Shown: positions 10,115 to 15,599 of the stretch, piece by piece
How positions within the stretch are numbered: position 1 is the stretch's first letter
Layout of the letters: every line of letters starts with the position of its first letter
Assembly (NCBI GenBank): GCA_900753685.1
Contig: CAAEAB010000148.1
Location: 1 to 20,035, forward strand
Direction: 5' to 3'
Length of the DNA stretch: 20,035 nt
Source: Lachnospiraceae bacterium
Lineage (GTDB): Bacteria; Bacillota; Clostridia; Lachnospirales; Lachnospiraceae
Translations under genes and position numbers: made by a program
Notes under the pieces: model-generated
Told to the model about the DNA's origin: nothing
The model's input: the letters and a program-made list of their open reading frames with translations, nothing else
Databases searched by the model: none

Positions 10115-10138
10115 TCACTTAAATTTTCTGGCTTTTAA
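10115..10138 (-). other. Frameshift site in a DUF4214 gene (A-tract)
   Basis: Read on the minus strand, the upstream frame runs AAA GCC AGA AAA TTT AAG TGA. The downstream frame runs AAG CCA GAA AAT TTA AGT GAT and is closed by a TAA just before this stretch. The shift must therefore lie within about 20 bases. The A4 tract at 10124-10127 is the natural site: one A fewer would give K-A-R-N-L-S, matching the spacing in sister proteins (KNKNL, TGKKL, QDKKL). Confidence 0.8.
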
Positions 10139-10555
10139 TTCATTACTGTCCACAAAGCCCTTCGCCACCTCGGCTCCGGACATTTGCTGCGTTTTCAACA
10201 GGTTGATCCAATTCGCCTTTTCCGACGTACTTGCTTTTCGACCTAATACAACCGAATACAAACGGTCTACAAAACCCTCAACTCCCGAAGCCTCCGCTTC
10301 CTCCACTGTTTCTTCCTGAACTTCAAGCTCCGTCTCCGGTAAAGTCTCTGTTTCTTCGATTTTAGCTTCTTCCGGCTCTGTCTCGCTTTCCGTTTCGCCT
10401 GGCTCTGTTTCTGTCTCCATCTCCGTTTCGATGACGGTCTCGCTTTCGATTACTGTCTCGCTTTCGATGACGGTCTCCTCAGCCGCCGCCCCCAACGGCT
10501 GCACGAGCATTGCACATGATAATCCTATTGCCAATGCTGATGTCCATTTTTTCAT
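10115..10555 (-). CDS. Signal peptide, acidic stalk and half a DUF4214 unit; upstream piece of a frameshifted gene
   Basis: 146 residues. The ATG at 10553-10555 has GGAGGG (10563-10568) seven bases ahead. A Sec signal (1-25, ending GAAA) leads into an acidic stalk (26-92) that includes three ETVIES-type repeats. A DUF4214 half-unit follows (94-140: VEGFVDRLYSVVLGRKAST... AKGFVDSNEL). The frame then ends KARKFK-stop instead of the expected 'four residues, Leu-Ser/Asn' continuation. The correct continuation, NLSDSAYIDMLYQ, is present one frame away. This is therefore the 5' part of a single gene spanning 8983-10555, broken near 10124-10127. It is first in a four-gene operon with a strong promoter, so polarity on the downstream acetylation genes is conceivable. 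It is either a true pseudogene, a phase-variable state or a sequence error. Confidence 0.8.
   Translation of the reverse strand: MKKWTSALAIGLSCAMLVQPLGAAAEETVIESETVIESETVIETEMETETEPGETESETEPEEAKIEETETLPETELEVQEETVEEAEASGVEGFVDRLYSVVLGRKASTSEKANWINLLKTQQMSGAEVAKGFVDSNELKARKFK
10426..10479 (-). repeat. Three 18-bp tandem repeats in an acidic stalk
   Basis: Three units start at 10426, 10444 and 10462 and encode ETVIES or close variants. The sequence is near-identical from unit to unit, and 18 bp is a multiple of three, so copy-number change would preserve the frame. They lie just after the signal peptide of the frameshifted DUF4214 gene. Confidence 0.85.
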
Positions 10556-10619
10556 AACGTTTCCCTCCAACCATTTTCTTTTTTCACACTTAGTATATAA
10601 ATACTTAGCATATATGAAT

Positions 10620-10648
10620 ATTATAGCGTTTTTAATACATATACACAA
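10620..10648 (-). promoter_or_regulatory. Sigma-A-type promoter for the DUF4214/deacetylase/O-acetylation operon
   Basis: On the minus strand there is a TTGTGT -35 element (10643-10648), a 17-base spacer and a perfect TATAAT -10 element (10620-10625), about 65 bases before the first ATG. The surrounding DNA is AT-rich. An 8-bp palindrome TGGCGCCA (10666-10673) lies 17 bases upstream of the -35. It could be an operator, but nothing else supports that. Confidence 0.8.
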
Positions 10649-10698
10649 GTTGAAATCTTTAAAGTTGGCGCCACCTGGTAATTTATGGAAATTTTATA

Positions 10699-10731
10699 CA
10701 AATGGCGGGAGAAGAATGCTCCCGCCGTTTG
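10699..10731 (-). terminator. Strong stem-loop between the VapD-like remnant and the DUF4214 operon promoter
   Basis: The arms CAAATGGCGGGAG (10699-10711) and CTCCCGCCGTTTG (10719-10731) pair over 13 bp with one G-T wobble and a seven-base loop. It begins ten bases after the stop of the short minus-strand frame, as expected for a terminator. However, the following minus-strand bases (TATAAAATTT) are not a proper U-run. On the + strand it is followed by A, so it would not terminate there either. Confidence 0.5.
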
Positions 10732-10740
10732 AAAAAATAT

Positions 10741-10860
10741 TCAGTTTTCCGTATTCGGCATTGCCCCTTCCACAAGCAGCACCGAACTGTCTATGTAATG
10801 CGTCTTTAGCTGGTGTGTATCCAAATCAAAATTCAGCGCCTTAAAATATTTTCTCTCCAA
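10741..10860 (-). pseudogene. VapD-like remnant, truncated
   Basis: A 39-codon frame from a TTG at 10858-10860 to a TGA at 10741-10743. It begins ERKYFKALNFDLDTHQL, which resembles the opening beta-strand of VapD proteins (Cas2-like fold endoribonuclease toxins: 'KAINFDLDT..L'). After about 20 residues the sequence departs (IDSSVLLVEGAMPNTEN), and the frame ends far short of the roughly 90-residue or longer family length. It lies in the same reading frame as the upstream 112-residue gene, separated only by a TAG and one Cys codon. No clear ribosome binding site precedes the TTG. It is most simply a decayed gene left by an internal deletion, but the resemblance is short and recalled rather than searched. 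Confidence 0.45.
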
Positions 10861-10863
10861 GCA

Positions 10864-11202
10864 CTAAGCCCCCATAGCCTGTTTTTGTCTGTAATGGTTC
10901 AGCAAATCTTCCTCGTTAAAATCGTCCGGTCTGTCGGAATCGTCACTGTCACATAAAAGCCAGACGGTCACATTGTCCATAAACCATGCCTGCTTTTTCA
11001 GAGTATTGACAATCTTTCCAAACCGTCCGTAGTCTTTTGTATGCCCGTTATCCCGGTACACTAAAGAGCCTGACGAATCCTCCATGCGCGGGAAGCCCAT
11101 TTTGACGAAGGTACTGTCTATCGTTCTGTATATTCCATCCAGACGGTATTTTTTTTCAATGTTGATTTTATCATCATCCATGCGGATAATCATCTTCAGC
11201 AT
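10864..11202 (-). CDS. Conserved-looking hypothetical protein next to a VapD-like remnant
   Basis: 112 residues, no signal peptide or membrane segment, with many charged residues. The ATG at 11200-11202 follows GGAGG (11211-11215) at eight bases, and a promoter lies at 11234-11262. Notable stretches are MDDDKINIEKKYRL near the start, GSLVYRDNGHTKDYGRFGKI in the middle, and WFMDNVTVWLLCDSDDSD followed by an acidic helix and HYRQKQAMGA at the end. I do not recognise a named family. Its position directly before a VapD-like frame, in the same frame, suggests the two were once a functional pair, perhaps antitoxin or accessory with toxin (inference only). It sits between two operons of secreted proteins and differs from them in being cytoplasmic. 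Confidence 0.8.
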   Translation of the reverse strand: MLKMIIRMDDDKINIEKKYRLDGIYRTIDSTFVKMGFPRMEDSSGSLVYRDNGHTKDYGRFGKIVNTLKKQAWFMDNVTVWLLCDSDDSDRPDDFNEEDLLNHYRQKQAMGA

Positions 11203-11233
11203 AATAAAGGCCTCCTTCCGAATCTTTATGGTT

Positions 11234-11262
11234 ACTATACCATCTGAAGCCCGTTTCTACAA
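11234..11262 (-). promoter_or_regulatory. Promoter for the 112-residue hypothetical gene
   Basis: On the minus strand: TTGTAG -35 (11257-11262), a 17-base spacer, and TATAGT -10 (11234-11239) preceded by TG one base away (extended -10, TGGTATAGT). The start codon follows about 32 bases downstream of the -10. The arrangement is good, although neither hexamer is perfect. Confidence 0.7.
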
Positions 11263-11400
11263 CCACGAAAATGTAATTGAAATTACCGGGGAACCTCGGA
11301 CCAACTTGAACTTCAAAATATTTATATTACAACACATAGTTTATTTTCTTTTTCGGCCGCCACACGAAAAATACGCACCTGTATATAATATGGATTGGTA

Positions 11401-11450
11401 AGAGCCTTCAAATCCGCGCTCTCTTCCGGCGCCAATTTGAAGGCTCTTTT
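11401..11450 (+). terminator. Perfect 13-bp stem-loop followed by TTTT
   Basis: AGAGCCTTCAAAT (11401-11413) pairs perfectly with ATTTGAAGGCTCT (11435-11447), with a 21-base GC-rich loop, followed on the + strand by a T-run (11447-11450). By shape it is a + strand terminator, yet no + strand gene precedes it. On the minus strand it lies about 37 bases after the final stop of the broken LRR gene, where it may end that operon despite a poor U-tract. Confidence 0.65.
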
Positions 11451-11486
11451 AGCATTAATATTTCATGTCAATTATATCGGTTTTTC

Positions 11487-11777
11487 TCAGTCTCTCACAA
11501 TGCCGTAGCTGTTACAGATTTTTGTAAACTCATCCGAGCCAACGAAACCATCAAATACCTGTTCCCGGCTCCAGCCCTTTTCCAGATAGTCGACCCACAT
11601 AGCTTTACCGGACGCGTCAGAGCCTCGGCCCATAAAGGCTTTATAAAGATGCTCGACATAATCCGCATCGCTGTACTTCTTTCCGATAAATTCCTGGCTG
11701 AATATAAATCCGTAAGCCACTTCCCGGCCAGAGGATGTATGCTCGCATAATCGTGTCCGCCATTCCTTCAGGCCGCC
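11487..11777 (-). pseudogene. C-terminal DUF4214 fragment of the broken LRR gene
   Basis: The recognisable coding frame starts at about 11777 with AGGLKEWRTRLCEHTSSGREVAYGF and runs to a stop at 11487, ending NSYGIVRD. It is the last three-quarters of a DUF4214 unit and closely parallels residues 664-759 of the first protein of this operon (GLADW... HTSSGRSVAYGF ... SSYGIVRD). There is no start codon with a ribosome binding site; the GTG at 11720 is internal to the domain. It is out of frame with the preceding InlB-repeat piece, so it is a remnant of a longer LRR/InlB/DUF4214 protein. The usual opening motif of the unit (FVxxLYxxCLxR) is missing, which points to a deletion as well as a frameshift. 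Confidence 0.75.
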
Positions 11778-12247
11778 GGCGCCCCGCTTCCTCCATTGGC
11801 GTTATAGGTGACCGTTTTCACAGCGGCGCTCGTCCCAACCGTTATTGTTATATACTTTTCCGCAGATTCATAGCTTACCAGCGCCGTCGCTTTACCTTCC
11901 TTCAGCCCAGTCAAACTACGTCTACTTTCCTTATAGGAAACAACATCCTCGCCGGAAATCAACTTAAACTCCGGAGATGGTCCTACCCAAACAGATTCCG
12001 GCTTCCCTTCCTCTCCCACGGACATTTCCATATCCGCGTACCCGGCCAATGTCAAAATATCTTCATCTGAAACACTTGTGCTGTAAAGCCGAACCTCGGA
12101 AAGCTCCGGAAGTCCAAACAGGACATCAATATTTTCCAGAGTATAATTTCCAGTCAGTTCAATGAGGTTTAAATGATTCAGATTCTCCAAAAAGCTGATG
12201 TCGTCGATATCGCAAGCTGGCAGAGACAGGTCCTTTAAATCCGTCAG
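11768..12247 (-). pseudogene. Middle fragment of the broken gene: LRR, Big2-like and InlB B-repeat start
   Basis: An open frame continues the leucine-rich repeats of the upstream gene one frame away. It reads LTDLKDLSLPACDIDDISFL, then LTGNYTLENIDVLFGLPEL, then a Big2-like strand set (SGEDVVSYKE... KEGKATALVSYESAEKYITI). It ends as an InlB B-repeat begins (TVTYNANGGSGAPAA-stop). The in-frame join from the upstream piece would read ...NLRKLE-ALTDLKDL..., a natural LRR. The B-repeat is cut after about 12 residues at a GGCGCCGGCGGCC stretch, where the DUF4214 fragment begins in another frame. It has no convincing start signal of its own. Confidence 0.75.
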
Positions 12248-13950
12248 AGCTCCAATTTCCTGAGATTTTTCGCATACCGAAGGCCTGTCAGGTCTGTAAG
12301 GTTACTGTTGGCAATTTCTAAAGATTCGACCTCCGCCAGCTCGTTTTCTGTAATATATCCGTCTCCGTTATCATCGTACTCCATCAGCGCCATCTCCAGG
12401 GATGTATTATTAAAATGTATCGCACTTTCCGGCGCGTTCTCTTCACGTACAAGGATTTTTAACGTTCTTGTCCGATAACCAAATTTTACAGAAATAGATG
12501 CCAATCCGGCTTTTTTTGCCGTGACCATGCCCGTCGACGGTTCATAATCAATGATATCTGCCCCTGTTTCTATCGCCGTTTCAGCCCCAGGTGTCACTTC
12601 CAACTCAAAAATCCTCGCTTCATCTCCCGGGGACAGTATACAATCTTTATAACCGGCCACGTCGATCAAAAGGTACTGAATGTTGGTGCAGCCTTCCAAA
12701 TTCACCTTTGCCAGCTTATCCAGCTTGTACAGAGTGTCAATATTTGATAATTCACGATTTCCCGACAGATCAATTTCTGTAACGTTTACCGCATACTCAA
12801 GTCCTGTAATGTCGGTAATATTACAATCGCTCAAGTCTAATTCTGTCGCTTGCGCCAGCTCTTCCCGGGTTATCGACAAATCGCCGTTTGTGTCATATTC
12901 CATAAGCACTTTTTTCAGATTTGGATCGCTGAATGTAATCGCATTTTCCGGGACATCGTAAACGGTGATCTCAATCTCCTTCGAATAGTCGCCCTCCAAC
13001 GTGATTTTTAAACGGGCCGTTCCAGCCTTATGCGCCGTAACATACCCATTCACAAAGCTGACAATATCTTCTCCGTCGATCACTGTTACCTCCGGATCCG
13101 GGAACAGGCGAAAGTCTCCCAATGATATGCTTTCTCCTAAAACCATTGTTTTATCTTCATAACCGACAAAATCCATGATTGCCTCGCCGGATACACCGGT
13201 CCGTTCCAGACCAATCTCCGTCAGCTGCGGCATCTGATACAGCGGAGATATATCCGTCAGATTTTCATTATCGGTTAAATAAAGCTGCAATAAATTTGAT
13301 AGTTTTTCGATTCCCTCGATACTCTCAATATCACATCCGGTGGCATCAAGCCAGTCCAGATTTGGCAGCTCAAACAAAGGGCTGATATCTGTTAAAGCTG
13401 TATTTCCCCCAACAGAAACCGTCATCAAACCAGTTAAATATTCAATGCCTGTAATATCCGTTATATTACAGCCGCCAACTATAAGCGCACGCAGATTTGT
13501 CAATAAATATAACGGGCTTATGTCCTCTAAATCACTGTTCCCGGATAATATAATATCCGTCGCATTAATGGCATATTCAAGTCCGCTGATATCCGAAATA
13601 CCGCAATAACCCAAATCCAAAATCTTCGCCTTAGCCAGCTCCGCCTGTGTAATATCCCCGTCGCCATCTGCATCCCATTCGGCGAGGGCTTTTTTCAGAT
13701 TTTCATCTTTAAAATCAATGACCTCCTCCGGCACCGGTTCCTCATCTTCCGCCTGCGTATCTGTCTCCGTTTCATACACAGTTTCTTCCAAAACCACAGT
13801 CTCCCCAGTCTCGCTGTCCTCCAAACTATCCGTCGTCTGCACAGTCTCTGCGGTCTCCGCTTCCCCGGCATGGACCGGAACGCCAAACGAACCGGCGAGC
13901 AACGCCGCACAAAGCAGGGCGGATATCATCCTTCCATAGATTTTTTTCAT
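12244..13950 (-). CDS. Secreted EF-hand/leucine-rich-repeat/Big2-like surface protein (5' part of a broken gene)
   Basis: 568 residues. The ATG at 13948-13950 has an AGGTG/GAGAGG site at 13959-13966; a GTG further upstream is less likely. The signal peptide ends near VHAGE (28) and a Glu/Thr-rich stalk follows (30-77). Two complete modules and one partial module follow. Each opens with a Ca2+-type EF-hand loop (DADGDGDIT 93-101, DTNGDLSIT 353-361, DDNGDGYIT 526-534). Internalin-like LRRs (ITDITGIEYL, LTDISPLF) come next, then a Big2-like beta domain (about 285-332, 460-503). The third module is cut by a TGA after KNLRKLEL, and its continuation lies in another frame at 11768-12247. Such proteins usually bind ligands at the cell surface. 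It starts 44 bases after the transglutaminase-like gene and is fourth in the operon. The product would lack its DUF4214 end. Confidence 0.82.
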   Translation of the reverse strand: MKKIYGRMISALLCAALLAGSFGVPVHAGEAETAETVQTTDSLEDSETGETVVLEETVYETETDTQAEDEEPVPEEVIDFKDENLKKALAEWDADGDGDITQAELAKAKILDLGYCGISDISGLEYAINATDIILSGNSDLEDISPLYLLTNLRALIVGGCNITDITGIEYLTGLMTVSVGGNTALTDISPLFELPNLDWLDATGCDIESIEGIEKLSNLLQLYLTDNENLTDISPLYQMPQLTEIGLERTGVSGEAIMDFVGYEDKTMVLGESISLGDFRLFPDPEVTVIDGEDIVSFVNGYVTAHKAGTARLKITLEGDYSKEIEITVYDVPENAITFSDPNLKKVLMEYDTNGDLSITREELAQATELDLSDCNITDITGLEYAVNVTEIDLSGNRELSNIDTLYKLDKLAKVNLEGCTNIQYLLIDVAGYKDCILSPGDEARIFELEVTPGAETAIETGADIIDYEPSTGMVTAKKAGLASISVKFGYRTRTLKILVREENAPESAIHFNNTSLEMALMEYDDNGDGYITENELAEVESLEIANSNLTDLTGLRYAKNLRKLEL

Positions 13951-13994
13951 GACATTTTCACCTCTCACTTTATTTTATGCCAGACGTTCTGTAT

Positions 13995-15599
13995 TCACAG
14001 ACCGTAGGTATTAACGATGTCTTTAAACTCCTCAGACGCCAAAAAGCCGTCGAATACTTCTTTGCGGGACCTTCCGTATTCAAGAGCGTCCATCCAATCC
14101 TGAAGCCCGGCCGGGTCGTATTCCCGGTCCATAAATACACGATAAAGCAATTTAACATATTCTTCATCGACCAGGTTTTTATGTATCGCCTCCTGTGAGA
14201 AAACAAAGCCGTAAACCGCGCTTCCTGCCGTTTCCTCCCCCTCAGACAGCCAGCGGTACCATTCGTCCCGTCCCTGCTTATCCGGCTGTCTTTCCAACAC
14301 ACTGGAATATTGTCTATACACAAAGGCCAGTATTTTCCATTTGATTTCTTCCGGCGCGTTTTCTATAATCGCCCCGTCCTCTGACATTTGAATCAAAATA
14401 TCCGGAATATTTAAAACAGCATTATCCTGCCGCATAAATTCAGCGCTGTTAAAAAAGCCGTCCAAAATGTCAAAGACGTCCGCTCCGTCTGTGTCCAGCT
14501 CATTTTTCCAGAATTCCATTCCGGCCGCGTCCGGTTCTCTGCCTAAAATGAGTTCATAACACCTCTCCACAAAAAGGGTTAATGCATCCTTTTCCTCTTC
14601 GGCACAGCCATAATCTTTCTCAGCCATGACATATTGCTGCATAAACTCCTCTGACAAATATTCGCTATTACGGCTATGGGACAGAGCAAAGGTTTCGCTT
14701 CCCTTTAAAAACCAGTCGAATCCGGCTTCCTTCCCCCAATCCCATGTGGGATCAAGATTGTACCACCTGCCGTCCATCTCAACAATATTCCATACATGGT
14801 TTATACCGCCGGCCTCTCCCGGAATCATCCGGTTTTTTATGCCGAGTTCCTGCAAAAGACGATACAGGAGCAGCGAATAGCCCTGACAGACAGCCTTTCC
14901 TTCCACCGCCGCCCCATAAGCCGAATGGACGTTAAAGGTATCATAAATCGTATTATCATATCGCACATTTGACGTTATATATGTATAAACACTGCGTATC
15001 TGAGTCTCTCTGTCCGACGCGTACACATCCAGTGAATCTAAGATTTCTAAAATCTTATTTTCCACCGCCAATTCCTGTTCATAAGAACTCAGATAATACA
15101 GTTCGTACTCAAAACGGTAATATTCGCCGTCCCCATTGATTCCCTTGTAGGTTCTTCGTACTACCCGATTATAATTGTACCGAAGATAATCTCCCGCCAT
15201 TCCCGGAAGGCTGTCATCATAGGAAACCGCAGTTTCGAGAATGTCCTTCGACATTCCCGAAACATATTCCCCCTGATAATATATCGAAATCACACCGTTA
15301 CGGCAAATCATTTCCCGGCGGAGCACATCGGCCGCATCAGAGACCGTATCGGTATACTCTATTTGCCCTGAAAATAACGCAATACTGTTATCTTCCTGAT
15401 ACTCATATCCCGACCCATCCTCTGTCCATTCATTCTTCTCAGCAATTTCCTCGACAAGGACTTCTTCCTCTTTTACAACGGTCGAATCTTCTGGCAGGGC
15501 CTCTTCTGCAAAGACCGGTCGATTACCTAGTCCCATGCAGAGAAATACAATCAGGATAGCCGCACATATTTTCCCGAACCTTAATGACATATCTGACAT
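13995..15599 (-). CDS. Secreted transglutaminase-like protein with DUF4214 units
   Basis: 534 residues. The signal peptide ends near VFAEE (31), and an acidic segment follows (32-70). Residues 75-190 form an uncharacterised region also seen in the first gene of this operon (GDYLRYNYN..., GEYYRFEYELYY). A transglutaminase-like/protease-like domain (about 195-330) shows the full Cys-His-Asp triad: Cys238 in AVCQGYS, His268 in INHVWNIV and Asp283 in YNLDPTWD. One half and one full DUF4214 unit close the protein (342-390, 425-534). Bacterial members of this superfamily act on peptides or crosslink proteins; no substrate can be named. Its start overlaps the upstream CAP gene's end by 19 bases without a strong ribosome binding site, indicating translational coupling. 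A second ATG at 15590 is an alternative start. Confidence 0.92.
   Translation of the reverse strand: MSDMSLRFGKICAAILIVFLCMGLGNRPVFAEEALPEDSTVVKEEEVLVEEIAEKNEWTEDGSGYEYQEDNSIALFSGQIEYTDTVSDAADVLRREMICRNGVISIYYQGEYVSGMSKDILETAVSYDDSLPGMAGDYLRYNYNRVVRRTYKGINGDGEYYRFEYELYYLSSYEQELAVENKILEILDSLDVYASDRETQIRSVYTYITSNVRYDNTIYDTFNVHSAYGAAVEGKAVCQGYSLLLYRLLQELGIKNRMIPGEAGGINHVWNIVEMDGRWYNLDPTWDWGKEAGFDWFLKGSETFALSHSRNSEYLSEEFMQQYVMAEKDYGCAEEEKDALTLFVERCYELILGREPDAAGMEFWKNELDTDGADVFDILDGFFNSAEFMRQDNAVLNIPDILIQMSEDGAIIENAPEEIKWKILAFVYRQYSSVLERQPDKQGRDEWYRWLSEGEETAGSAVYGFVFSQEAIHKNLVDEEYVKLLYRVFMDREYDPAGLQDWMDALEYGRSRKEVFDGFLASEEFKDIVNTYGL

Noticed and set aside
10115..10138. Programmed ribosomal frameshift joining the two halves of the DUF4214/propeller gene
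   Set aside because: A +1 shift would be needed. No codon there lets the tRNA re-pair well one base on (TTT to TTA, AAA to AAT), and there is no X-XXY-YYZ heptamer or obvious stimulator. An indel is simpler.
12240..12260. Programmed -1 frameshift in the LRR gene
   Set aside because: The AGG AAA TTG GAG CTC TGA context contains no slippery heptamer, and a second, unrelated break lies downstream, so decay or error is more likely.
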